Source: an uncultured Eubacteriales bacterium
GTDB taxonomy: Bacteria > Bacillota > Clostridia > Oscillospirales > CAG-272
NCBI GenBank assembly: GCA_905210485.1
Contig: CAJLXA010000015.1
Location: 1-37,675 of the forward strand
Length of the DNA stretch: 37,675 bases
Reading direction: 5' to 3'
Positions 26,537 through 33,642 of the stretch are shown in pieces (position 1 is the first letter of the stretch; every line of letters begins with the position of its first letter). The notes beneath the pieces were generated by a model. That model was not told the origin of the DNA. It did no database searches and worked only from the letters and a program-made list of their open reading frames with translations. The position numbers and the translations under genes are program-made.

Positions 26537-26546
26537 CCGATGACAC
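26530..26546. promoter_or_regulatory. Palindromic operator candidate over the -35 box
   Basis: GTGTCAACCGATGACAC is a palindrome with perfect 6-bp arms and a 5-base centre, and it covers the -35 hexamer of the main promoter. Position and symmetry suggest a dimeric repressor site, for instance GntR-like, but no regulator gene lies next to it. Confidence 0.55.
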
Positions 26547-26913
26547 ATATTTTTATAACTTATCTACAAGATTTGTTTGATTTGGCCAGATTTTCTGATG
26601 GAGAACCGGTCATTTTACGCGAAAATATGTATTATATGCAATAGTATGCGAATTTTTATTCACGACATGACACGAAATGTTTACAAAAAGTTTCTTTTTT
26701 TGTCGTTTGGAGGCGAAAAGCGAAACATAACGAAAAACAGCTGAAATGAAAGACGGAAAAAAGAACTATGCAATGACAGCTTCATATGTCCCGATTGCCT
26801 CTCACATCGTCGTACCGGCAGAAATATGTTCTCCGTGTATTCCGAAAATGGAGCGACGTCTTCTTTTGACGTATCCGTCTTGCAAAAAAACAAAAACAAT
26901 TTTGCGGAAAGAC
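26547..26913. other. AT-rich stretch with no recognised feature
   Basis: Between the main promoter and the tRNA promoter I see no convincing gene. A 76-codon open frame at 26746-26976 runs into the tRNA and has no ribosome site, so it is not called. No hairpin terminator or riboswitch motif was recognised. Confidence 0.5.
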
Positions 26914-26942
26914 TTTACAAACAGGAAAAAATGTGTTATACT
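26914..26942 (+). promoter_or_regulatory. Promoter of tRNA-Arg
   Basis: TTTACA (26914-26919) and TATACT (26937-26942) with 17-base spacing lie 11 bases before the tRNA 5' end. Confidence 0.8.
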
Positions 26943-26953
26943 CTATATAAATT

Positions 26954-27030
26954 CTACCCGTAGCCCAGCTGGATAGAGCGATGGACTCCGACTCCATAGG
27001 TCACAGGTTCGAATCCTGCCGGGTAGGCCA
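26954..27030 (+). tRNA. tRNA-Arg (anticodon CCG)
   Basis: A 77-base cloverleaf including an encoded CCA. The acceptor CTACCCG pairs with CGGGTAG, with discriminator G. The anticodon stem ATGGA/TCCAT holds a loop CTCCGAC, so the anticodon is CCG and reads CGG (Arg). The T-loop TTCGAAT is canonical. The D stem GCCC/GAGC has one C-A mismatch. Confidence 0.95.
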
Positions 27031-27068
27031 AAAAAATGCTTCGGCACAACCGAAGCATTTTTTATTTT
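27031..27068 (+). terminator. Terminator after tRNA-Arg
   Basis: A stem of AAATGCTTCGG with CCGAAGCATTT around a CACAA loop is followed by a T-rich tail (TTTATTTTTC). It directly abuts the CCA end of the tRNA. Confidence 0.9.
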
Positions 27069-27189
27069 TCTTCTGCGGAAGCGCCGTACAAACGGCGTCC
27101 GTATACAACACGAAAAGTCAATATGTCGGCGCATTTATCCAAGAATCGGTTTGCGCCGTTTCCCATAACAACATCTAAGGAGAAAAGGT

Positions 27190-28215
27190 ATGGATGCACA
27201 AAAAAAATTCGACCTCCTGTCGATGGGAGAAATTTTATTGCGCCTTTCCCCGTTGCCAAACGAGAAACTTGCCCGCGGCGAACTTCTGGAAAAGCGGATC
27301 GGCGGTGCGGAACTGAACGTCGCCGCAGGCGTGGCCATGCTCGGCCTGCACACCGGATTCATTTCAAAAATACCAGACAACAAAATAGGCGATTTTGCAA
27401 ATAATACTTTACATTATTACGGAATTTCCGGCGATTATCTCCTGCGCGATACCAATAAAGACGCACGGCTCGGCATTTATTATTACGAGGGCGCCGCAGC
27501 TCCCGGCAAACCGGCCGTTGTTTATGACCGCCGTCATTCTTCCGCACTCTCGCTGACGAGCGACGAACTTCCCGACGAAATCTACCGAAGCACGCGCGCT
27601 TTTCACACAACGGGCATTACCCTTGCGCTCGGCGGCGCCATTCGTGAAACTGCCGTCGACGCCATCCGCCGATTCAAGGAAGCCGGCGCGCTGGTCTCTT
27701 TTGATGTCAACTTCCGCGCCAATCTTTGGAGCGAAGAAGAAGCAAGAGAATCGGTCAATCGTATTCTGCCGTATGTCGACGTGTTTTTCTGTTCCGAAAC
27801 CACCGCCCGGCTTACATTCGGCAAAAAAGGCGACCTGCGGGATATGATGAAAAGCTTTACCGAAGACTATCCCATTTCCGTCGTGGCGTCGACCGAAAGA
27901 ATCGTGCACAGTCCGAAGTGCCATACTTTCGGTTCTGTCATCTATGACGCGAAGCAAGACGCTTTTTATGAAGAAGAACCCTACCGCAATATTGAGATTG
28001 TCGACCGGATCGGAAGCGGCGACGCCTATATTGCCGGCGTACTGTACGGATTGCTCGGACATAACGGCGATTGCCGTAAAGCGCTTGCATACGGCAATGC
28101 GTACAGCGCTATGAAAAACACCGTACCGGGCGACCTTCCTTTCTGCACGCGAAAAGAAATCGACCGCATCATCGCCCGCCATCATGACGGCGACGGTGCG
28201 GAAATGGATCGCTGA
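27190..28215 (+). CDS. kdgK: PfkB-family sugar kinase, probably 2-keto-3-deoxygluconate kinase
   Basis: A 341-residue cytosolic ribokinase-fold kinase, normal length. The N-terminal MGEILLRLSP and GGAELNVAAGVAMLG blocks bind sugar. SFDVNFRANLW is the typical KDG-kinase motif, and DRIGSGDAYIAGVLYG is the PfkB signature with the catalytic base Asp278. The expected reaction is phosphorylation of 2-keto-3-deoxygluconate to KDPG in hexuronate breakdown. No KDPG aldolase or uronate genes are adjacent, so a related substrate such as fructose or tagatose cannot be excluded. AAGGAG lies eight bases upstream of the ATG. It stands alone after tRNA-Arg and ends at a shared convergent terminator. Confidence 0.88.
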   Translation: MDAQKKFDLLSMGEILLRLSPLPNEKLARGELLEKRIGGAELNVAAGVAMLGLHTGFISKIPDNKIGDFANNTLHYYGISGDYLLRDTNKDARLGIYYYEGAAAPGKPAVVYDRRHSSALSLTSDELPDEIYRSTRAFHTTGITLALGGAIRETAVDAIRRFKEAGALVSFDVNFRANLWSEEEARESVNRILPYVDVFFCSETTARLTFGKKGDLRDMMKSFTEDYPISVVASTERIVHSPKCHTFGSVIYDAKQDAFYEEEPYRNIEIVDRIGSGDAYIAGVLYGLLGHNGDCRKALAYGNAYSAMKNTVPGDLPFCTRKEIDRIIARHHDGDGAEMDR

Positions 28216-28316
28216 CTGTTCCGAGGCAAAACCAACTACTCCGGGGCAAATGCGACTGTTCCGGGGGTAAAATCCAACTACTCCGGGGCAAAACCAACTA
28301 CACCGGAGCAAAAAAC
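28216..28316. repeat. Five imperfect 20-bp tandem repeats just after the kinase stop
   Basis: Units begin at 28216, 28236, 28256, 28278 and 28298 with the pattern CTRYTCCGGGGCAAAACCAA. The first base of the array is the base right after the TGA stop. The third unit is 22 bases. CTGTTCC and CTACTCC forms alternate in the first four units. No open frame makes sense of it, and it lacks the spacers of a CRISPR array. Confidence 0.85.
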
Positions 28317-28319
28317 GAA

Positions 28320-28359
28320 AAAAGAAGAGGACGGACACAAGTTCCGCCCTCTTCTTTTT
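28320..28359. terminator. Bidirectional terminator between convergent genes
   Basis: AAAGAAGAGGACGGA pairs with TCCGCCCTCTTCTTT (one mismatch) around a short loop, with A-run and T-run flanks on the two sides. It can serve both the kinase (+) and the small zinc-ribbon gene (-). Confidence 0.85.
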
Positions 28360-28375
28360 ACAGAGAGCAACCGGT

Positions 28376-28822
28376 TCAATGCTTTTTCTTCTTCTCCGAT
28401 TTTCCTTTAAAATGGATACGCACTTCAAAATGATTCCCGCACTGCGGACAAACGGCACCATGCTTTCCCTTCACTTTCGGAAAGCGCAACACGGCATGAC
28501 ACGCAGGGCATTTACGGAAAACATGCGTTTTCCGGTCGCGGAAGCGGCATTTTTGCAAGCGAAAGAAGGAAGCGACGGCGCCCACTATGCGCAAATACAC
28601 GGCATTTTCGCGCTTCCGCGCTTCAATATTCCGCGAAAAAATGCGAAAGAACATAAAGGCAAAGCAAAGAAAGGCAACGCCGTAAAAGATCCATCGGATA
28701 ATGCCGCGTGTAAAAACGGCGGTAATCAACAACAGAAGTTCAATAACAAAAAGAAACTTGTAAAATGCGTCCACGCCGTACCGTCCGTACATAAAACGGC
28801 AAAAACGGTCATACAGTTTCAT
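28376..28822 (-). CDS. Small membrane protein with zinc-ribbon tail
   Basis: A 148-residue protein with two hydrophobic helices at about 23-38 and 42-60. A basic cytosolic region follows, then a zinc ribbon formed by CPAC (105-108) and CPQC (125-128), and a Lys-rich end (KSEKKKKH). I do not recognise a named family or function. Proteins with this layout are common hypothetical genes in Clostridia to my memory. The ribosome site is weak (GGGTGG near the ATG). Its promoter lies about 40 bases upstream, and it ends at the shared terminator with the kinase. Confidence 0.82.
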   Translation of the reverse strand: MKLYDRFCRFMYGRYGVDAFYKFLFVIELLLLITAVFTRGIIRWIFYGVAFLCFAFMFFRIFSRNIEARKRENAVYLRIVGAVASFFRLQKCRFRDRKTHVFRKCPACHAVLRFPKVKGKHGAVCPQCGNHFEVRIHFKGKSEKKKKH

Positions 28823-28862
28823 AAAACCACCCGCTTAATATTTATATATTTACATTTATTAA

Positions 28863-28891
28863 AGTATAGCAAAATTACACTGCATATGCAA
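28863..28891 (-). promoter_or_regulatory. Promoter of the zinc-ribbon membrane protein
   Basis: On the minus strand, TTGCAT (28886-28891) and TATACT (28863-28868) are separated by 17 bases. Confidence 0.75.
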
Positions 28892-28956
28892 GTGTTTTCT
28901 GTTATCATTCTGTGAATTTCCGATGATTTTTCATGGCAATATGCTCTACGGCCGCC

Positions 28957-28990
28957 AACGGGATATTTTGTGGAAAAATATCCCGTTTTT
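28957..28990 (+). terminator. Orphan terminator in a divergent intergenic region
   Basis: AACGGGATATTTT and AAAATATCCCGTT form a 13-bp perfect stem followed by a T-run on the plus strand. No plus-strand gene lies between 28376 and here, so it either ends an unannotated short RNA or insulates the next promoter from antisense transcription. Confidence 0.75.
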
Positions 28991-29000
28991 ACCGCATCTA

Positions 29001-29030
29001 TTGACATTTTTCAGCAAAATGTGGTATACT
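29001..29030 (+). promoter_or_regulatory. Promoter of the hydrolase/MBL unit
   Basis: TTGACA (29001-29006) and TATACT (29025-29030) with an 18-base spacer lie 28 bases before the hydrolase ATG. Confidence 0.82.
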
Positions 29031-29058
29031 GTCAGAAAAAAAGCCAAAGGAGGCTGTT

Positions 29059-29811
29059 ATGTCGCGTATAACCGATATAGCCTATGGAAGCGATCCGCTT
29101 CAGACATATGACCTGTATACGCCCGATTCCCTTTCCGACCGCTACCGTACGATCATTCACATTCACGGCGGCTCTCTCTCCGGCGGTACAAAGAAGCCCC
29201 ACCCCTATATTGACGACCTCGTCCTTTACGGATATGTCTTCGCCGATGTCAATTACCGGCTTCTCCCCGCCGTCACGGTCAATGACATTCTCTCCGACTG
29301 CGCCCATGCCGTAAAGAAGATCATAGATCATCTGCCGGAAGAAAAAAAGCGCGGTAAAATCTTTCTTGCCGGAGATTCCGCAGGCGGATATATCGTTATG
29401 ATGTTGCTTTTTCGGCGCGATCTTCTCGAAAAAGCCGGCGTTCCCTATGATGCCATCGGCGGATTTCTTCTTGACGACCCCATGTTTTTACCGAATTTTG
29501 AGGAGTTTTCCAAAAAAGAAAACTACATAACCGATCTTTTGTGTGATCCCGCCTGCCCGATCTCTTATATTGAAAAAAACGCCCCGTATCCGCCCATGTA
29601 TTTTCTCACTTACGGAAAAAGTATTCACGGATTTCCGGAGTTCACACACCTTGCCGTGGCAACGCTTTTCCGCTTCGGATACGGCGACCGCGTGAAATTC
29701 TCCTTTTTCCCCGATTATCCGCACTGCGGCAATTTTGAAGCGCCGCCCATCGACGGTGTGAACGCCTATTCCCATTACAGTCATAAATTCTATACTTCCG
29801 TAAAGGATTAA
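29059..29811 (+). CDS. Alpha/beta-hydrolase, esterase-like
   Basis: A 250-residue cytosolic alpha/beta-hydrolase of the HSL/BD-FAE esterase type. The HGG oxyanion motif is at 36-38 (HIHGGSLSGG). The nucleophile elbow GDSAGG has Ser107. The probable catalytic His222 lies in DYPHCGNF. The acid is less clear: the strand that normally ends in GxxD reads YFLTYGKSIHGF, so the usual Asp seems replaced. The substrate is unknown. AAAGGAGG six bases before the ATG is a very strong ribosome site. The downstream MBL-fold gene starts 4 bases after its stop, so the two are co-transcribed. Confidence 0.85.
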   Translation: MSRITDIAYGSDPLQTYDLYTPDSLSDRYRTIIHIHGGSLSGGTKKPHPYIDDLVLYGYVFADVNYRLLPAVTVNDILSDCAHAVKKIIDHLPEEKKRGKIFLAGDSAGGYIVMMLLFRRDLLEKAGVPYDAIGGFLLDDPMFLPNFEEFSKKENYITDLLCDPACPISYIEKNAPYPPMYFLTYGKSIHGFPEFTHLAVATLFRFGYGDRVKFSFFPDYPHCGNFEAPPIDGVNAYSHYSHKFYTSVKD

Positions 29812-29815
29812 AACA

Positions 29816-31015
29816 ATGGCAACAAAGAAACATAACAAAAAGAAAAATCAACGGCAAGGAAGACAGAGCGCCGTCATTCTTGCGATAGTCGTCATTCTCG
29901 TTATCGCCGCCATCGCCGTTTTGCTTTATCTCAACCGTGACAAGGTGCGGGATTATATCGACAAATGGTTTGACGATATCTCCACGTCCGACGAAGACTC
30001 CTCCCGTTCCGAAAGCAGTGATTCCCTCTCCGGCGAGGATCCGTCCCACTCCGAAATTCTGACCGCCGGCGACGTGGAAATTCACTTTCTCGAACTCGGC
30101 AACAAATACACCGGCGACTGCACCTATATTCGCGTCGGCGACATTGATATTCTGATCGACGCGGGATCGCGACAAAGCAGCGCGGCAACCATTTCCGCCT
30201 ATCTCGATCGCTATATCACGGACGGCGTAATCGAATACGTCATTGCCACACATGCCCATCAGGATCATATCGCCGGATTTGTTTCCACGCAGACCTGCGA
30301 CAGTATCTTCAAGCGGTATGAGTGTAAAAACATTATTGATTTTGCATTGACAAACGCCGAAAGCAAAATATATACCGGTTATATCGCGGAGCGCAATGCC
30401 GAAGTGGAAGCCGGAGCGACGCACTACACTGCCGCCGAAATGATTCTTTCCGACAAAGCGGAGATTGACCTCGGCAACGGCGTGAAAATGACGATCCTCG
30501 ACAACTATTATTACTATAACGAAAGCAGTGACGAAAACAATTACTCGGTGTGTATGCTCCTGACGCAAGGCAGTTTCCACTATCTGTTCACAGGCGACCT
30601 TGAAGCGGACGGCGAAAAAAGATTGGTGCAACTGAACGATCTCCCCGAAGTCGAACTCTTCAAAGCGGGTCATCACGGCTCCTATACCGCGACGACCGAC
30701 GCCCTGCTTTCCGTCATCAAACCGAAGCGCATTGCCGTTTGCTGTTGCGCCGGAAGCACGGAATACACCAAAAATCCGCTGAATACCTTTCCGTCACAGG
30801 CATTCTGCGACCGTGTTGCTCCCTATACAAAGGAAGTATACGTAACCACGATGGCAACGGACACCGGTTTTAAACCGTTTAACGGAAACATTATTATTGA
30901 AGGAAAAAACGGTATTATCACCGTCACCTGTTCTGAAAATAACACATGGCTTTGTTACACGGCGTGGTTCAAAGAAAACCGTACATGTCCGCCCGAATGG
31001 AAAAACGAAGATTAA
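29816..31015 (+). CDS. Membrane-tethered metallo-beta-lactamase-fold hydrolase (ComEC-like)
   Basis: A 399-residue protein: a basic Lys/Asn-rich start, one membrane helix at about 18-40, an acidic Ser/Asp/Glu linker at about 55-82, then an extracytoplasmic MBL domain. Metal motif HAHQDH is at 146-151. TGDLEADGE supplies the bridging Asp and AGHHGS the next metal His. This set resembles the stand-alone ComEC/Rec2-type hydrolase domains seen in Firmicutes, which may act on nucleic acids or phosphoesters outside the cell. The channel part of ComEC is absent, so DNA uptake itself is not implied. AAAGGA lies eight bases upstream. It shares an operon with the hydrolase and ends at a strong convergent terminator. 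Confidence 0.9.
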   Translation: MATKKHNKKKNQRQGRQSAVILAIVVILVIAAIAVLLYLNRDKVRDYIDKWFDDISTSDEDSSRSESSDSLSGEDPSHSEILTAGDVEIHFLELGNKYTGDCTYIRVGDIDILIDAGSRQSSAATISAYLDRYITDGVIEYVIATHAHQDHIAGFVSTQTCDSIFKRYECKNIIDFALTNAESKIYTGYIAERNAEVEAGATHYTAAEMILSDKAEIDLGNGVKMTILDNYYYYNESSDENNYSVCMLLTQGSFHYLFTGDLEADGEKRLVQLNDLPEVELFKAGHHGSYTATTDALLSVIKPKRIAVCCCAGSTEYTKNPLNTFPSQAFCDRVAPYTKEVYVTTMATDTGFKPFNGNIIIEGKNGIITVTCSENNTWLCYTAWFKENRTCPPEWKNED

Positions 31016-31017
31016 AG

Positions 31018-31055
31018 AAAAGCGGTTGAGCCGACGGCTCAACCGCTTCTTTTAT
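31018..31055. terminator. Bidirectional terminator between MBL and glycosyltransferase genes
   Basis: AAGCGGTTGAGCC and GGCTCAACCGCTT form a perfect 13-bp stem with a GAC loop, flanked by T-rich sequence on one side and A-rich on the other. Its distal flank reaches the glycosyltransferase stop codon at 31052-31054. Confidence 0.88.
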
Positions 31056-32482
31056 TCTTTATTGTCAGCGTTATTTTCGTTCTCCGGGGAAACGTTTTCG
31101 GCGCCGTCTTTTCCGGAAGGCGCTTCCGCGACCGTCTTTTCTTCCGGAGGCTCCGCCTCCGTTTTATTATCGGCGGGGCGCGCCGTACCATCGGGTTCCG
31201 GGTCGCCTGTACGGCGGTCGCGCGGACGGAAGTCATCGTCAAGAGAGAGATATGAGGAGCGCTCCACCTTGCGCCAGATCGCGCGGTCAAAGGCGGCCGT
31301 CACGACAAGGGGGAGATTGGAAAACATAAATAACGGATAGGTAAATGCCGAAAAGAGCTTTTTCGATGTCGGCGCATGAATACGCGGCCATTCCGAAATC
31401 AGAATATATACGCCATACAGGAAGAACAGGAAGTATGGAAACGCCAGTATCAGGAATAGCCTTTCGACAAAGACCGTGACCGTAAGAGCGCCGAGCGCAA
31501 ATGTGACTATCGTGGTAAAAAGCGAAGAAATCAACGCTACAAGACCGAAAAATGCAAAGAAGAAAAGCGAAAGAAGCATATCGGCAGGCGCAAAACGCGC
31601 CTTGCATACAGACATTTTCAGAAGTGAGCCGCCGTAATGGCCGAGTACGCGGAGATGCCCTTTCGTCCAGTAACTGCGCTGACGAAGAGAATCGGAAAAC
31701 GACGCGGGATTTTCATTATACAGGATCGCTTCTTCCGCATAACCTATACGCGTGCCGCGCAAAAGACAGAACGCCGTAAATTCCGTGTCGTCCGCCGGAG
31801 AAAAGAACTGCCAGCCACCGGTATTTTCTATCAGCGCACGGTCACACAGAAATCCCGTTCCCGAAACAACGGCGTCACTGCCGAGGCGCATACGGGCACG
31901 GTTCATACATTGCGATTCTCCCATAAAAAACAGGCCGTAACCCGCGCTGACCCAGCTTTCACCGAAATTTTTGGTATTGCGGACGCCCGTCACCACCTGA
32001 TACCCGTCGGAATACATGCGATTCATCTCGGAAACATAGTGCGCGTCCAGAACATTGTCGGCGTCACAAATAATGTAGGCGTCCGGCAGATCCTCGGTCG
32101 GCAACGTACGGTGTATCTCGCCGAGCAGAAAATTCAAAGCGTACCCTTTCCCCGTCCGCCGTTTATTCTGCCTTGAAAACACGGTCGCACCGCTTTCCGC
32201 GGCAATACGCGCCGTATCGTCATCACAGTTATCCGCCGCCACAAAAACCGACAGCATTTCTTTCGGATAATCCTGCTTGGCGATGCTGTCCAAAAGATAC
32301 GGCAATGTTTTCTCTTCATTCCGCGCAGAGATCAGAATACCGATTCTGTGAATCTTTTCTTCTTTATGCGCTTTCTTTTTGAAGAACAACGGAACAAACA
32401 AAAAGAATAAGCGATACAGTCCGCAAAGACAGAACAGACATATAAAAAACAACGCAATATGATTCAAGATGGCAATCAGCAT
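31052..32482 (-). CDS. Membrane family 2 glycosyltransferase
   Basis: A 476-residue polytopic glycosyltransferase. One or two N-terminal helices (7-34) precede a GT-A domain with ISARNEEKTL (51-60), NCDDDT, DAD at 140-142, TGF at 209-211, the DD acid at 231-232 and QRSYW at 268-272. Three or more C-terminal helices follow, then an acidic, disordered tail. The D, DxD, QxxxW set is that of processive synthases such as hyaluronan, poly-GlcNAc or cellulose synthase relatives; single-sugar transfer remains possible. The start at 32482 is chosen because AAAGGGG lies seven bases upstream; a longer frame to 32551 has no ribosome site. No partner polysaccharide genes are nearby. Confidence 0.9.
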   Translation of the reverse strand: MLIAILNHIALFFICLFCLCGLYRLFFLFVPLFFKKKAHKEEKIHRIGILISARNEEKTLPYLLDSIAKQDYPKEMLSVFVAADNCDDDTARIAAESGATVFSRQNKRRTGKGYALNFLLGEIHRTLPTEDLPDAYIICDADNVLDAHYVSEMNRMYSDGYQVVTGVRNTKNFGESWVSAGYGLFFMGESQCMNRARMRLGSDAVVSGTGFLCDRALIENTGGWQFFSPADDTEFTAFCLLRGTRIGYAEEAILYNENPASFSDSLRQRSYWTKGHLRVLGHYGGSLLKMSVCKARFAPADMLLSLFFFAFFGLVALISSLFTTIVTFALGALTVTVFVERLFLILAFPYFLFFLYGVYILISEWPRIHAPTSKKLFSAFTYPLFMFSNLPLVVTAAFDRAIWRKVERSSYLSLDDDFRPRDRRTGDPEPDGTARPADNKTEAEPPEEKTVAEAPSGKDGAENVSPENENNADNKE

Positions 32483-32659
32483 ATGTACACCCCTTTGCAC
32501 GGCGGCTTCCTTTACCGCCACGCCGCAAGTTATCAATCTGTAAAAATGCAAACCGCACTTTACATTTCTCTATATATTTCAGTATAAAAGCAACCGATCT
32601 TCTATCGGCGAAAGCGTACGGTTATCCAAACGGAACCGCGATACTCTCCTGCTTCTTTT

Positions 32660-32688
32660 ATTTTAGCACATTCCGCAGAATTTTGCAA
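32660..32688 (-). promoter_or_regulatory. Promoter of the glycosyltransferase gene
   Basis: On the minus strand, TTGCAA (32683-32688) and TAAAAT (32660-32665) are separated by 17 bases. The resulting leader is about 170 bases and contains a GCCGAT-type hairpin near 32593-32610 of unknown role. Confidence 0.6.
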
Positions 32689-32703
32689 CCGTTTGCGGAA
32701 TTT

Positions 32704-33513
32704 TTATATATCGTCTCCATGCGCCGTCATGGTTTTGCGGAACGCGCTCGGCGATATTTTCATTTTTCTCGAAAAGAATTTTGAAAACTGCAGGCCGTCC
32801 GTATATCCGACCGCAAGTCCCACCTCTTCCACCGACAGATTGCTTTCCCGCAACAATCGTTTGGCGTGGCGGAGGCGCACCTCGGAAAGATAATTCTTCG
32901 GCGAAATCCCCGCATACTTCATAAATATATTATACACGTACTGTGCGTCGATATGTTCGCATTGCGCCGCCGTCATCACCGTGACCGGATGCATGTAATA
33001 CGTGTCGAAATATGCCTTGATATTGGCAACATGAATTTCCGGTAACGGAAGGATATTGTTGGTCTCATTTTCCGTGTGCATGGCAAAAATACGCAAAAGT
33101 ATGCTTTGCGCTTCCAAAGCGGCAAGAGCCGTACAACCGCGTAACGTGTATTCATCGATCAACTTTTCAAGACTGCGTGCAAAAGCGAAAGAAAAAATAC
33201 CTTTTTCATTACAGCGAAGCAGAGGAAGAAGATTTTCCGTCCCCTGTTTTTCAAAAGATATGTAAAAATAGCGCCATGGAGCCTCCGCGTCTGCACGGTG
33301 CGCATCAATTTCTCCGGGACAGATCAAAAAACCCTGACCTTTTTCTAAAGAAATGCCGCGGAAGATCCCCTTTCCCTCCAGAATGTAATGGATCACACAG
33401 GTGTCGCGTGGTTCATTATTGACACAGGGATGACTTTCAGACGGCAAAAGTCCGAGCGCCTGTACGTGCGGAAAAAGCGGCGACTTTCCATATACCGAAA
33501 TATCCGATCTCAT
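32704..33513 (-). CDS. AraC-family transcription regulator
   Basis: A 269-residue cytosolic regulator. The N-terminal half is a cupin-like sensor (VIHYILEGKGIF, GQGFLICPGEIDAHRAD, WRYFYISFE). The C-terminal half holds two helix-turn-helix units of the AraC/XylS type, ending in VEEVGLAVGYTDGLQFSKFF and ISPSAFRKTM. A frame from 33543 is open, but the predicted -10 box lies inside it. The ATG at 33513 has GAGGTG seven bases upstream, so 33513 is the start. It is divergent from the GH3 glycosidase with touching promoters, so that gene is its likely target; the inducer is probably a sugar. Confidence 0.92.
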   Translation of the reverse strand: MRSDISVYGKSPLFPHVQALGLLPSESHPCVNNEPRDTCVIHYILEGKGIFRGISLEKGQGFLICPGEIDAHRADAEAPWRYFYISFEKQGTENLLPLLRCNEKGIFSFAFARSLEKLIDEYTLRGCTALAALEAQSILLRIFAMHTENETNNILPLPEIHVANIKAYFDTYYMHPVTVMTAAQCEHIDAQYVYNIFMKYAGISPKNYLSEVRLRHAKRLLRESNLSVEEVGLAVGYTDGLQFSKFFSRKMKISPSAFRKTMTAHGDDI

Positions 33514-33524
33514 ATTTATCACCT

Positions 33525-33554
33525 CATAGTATGATTTTACCATAAAAAACTATG
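33525..33554. promoter_or_regulatory. Inverted repeat operator candidate (CATAGT/ACTATG)
   Basis: CATAGT at 33525-33530 and ACTATG at 33549-33554 are perfect inverted copies that flank the -10 region of the AraC-type gene. It is a candidate site for self-regulation. Confidence 0.4.
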
Positions 33555-33563
33555 ATTTGTCAA
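33534..33563 (-). promoter_or_regulatory. Promoter of the AraC-type regulator
   Basis: On the minus strand, TTGACA (33558-33563) and TAAAAT (33534-33539) have an 18-base spacer. The predicted start is about 14 bases before the preferred ATG. Confidence 0.75.
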
Positions 33564-33591
33564 TTGTTATTTTTCCGATTTCCTGTATAAT
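33564..33591 (+). promoter_or_regulatory. Promoter of the GH3 glycosidase
   Basis: TTGTTA (33564-33569) and TATAAT (33586-33591) have a 16-base spacer. The -35 box touches that of the divergent AraC-type gene. Confidence 0.72.
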
Positions 33592-33642
33592 GAAGGTAAC
33601 GTCAATATGACGCATAACATTCTTCAAGTTTGAGGTATTTTT

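Noticed and set aside
26746..26976. A 76-codon plus-strand gene before tRNA-Arg
   Set aside because: No ribosome site; the frame crosses the tRNA promoter and runs into the tRNA.
28216..28316. CRISPR array
   Set aside because: Repeats are directly adjacent without spacers, too short, and no cas genes are present.
27409..28461. A 350-codon minus-strand open frame containing the 20-bp repeats
   Set aside because: Antisense to the kinase with its PfkB motifs; no ribosome site and it crosses the bidirectional terminator.
32483..32551. A longer N-terminus for the glycosyltransferase from ATG 32551
   Set aside because: No Shine-Dalgarno, and the added residues are not hydrophobic or family-like; AAAGGGG marks 32482 as the start.
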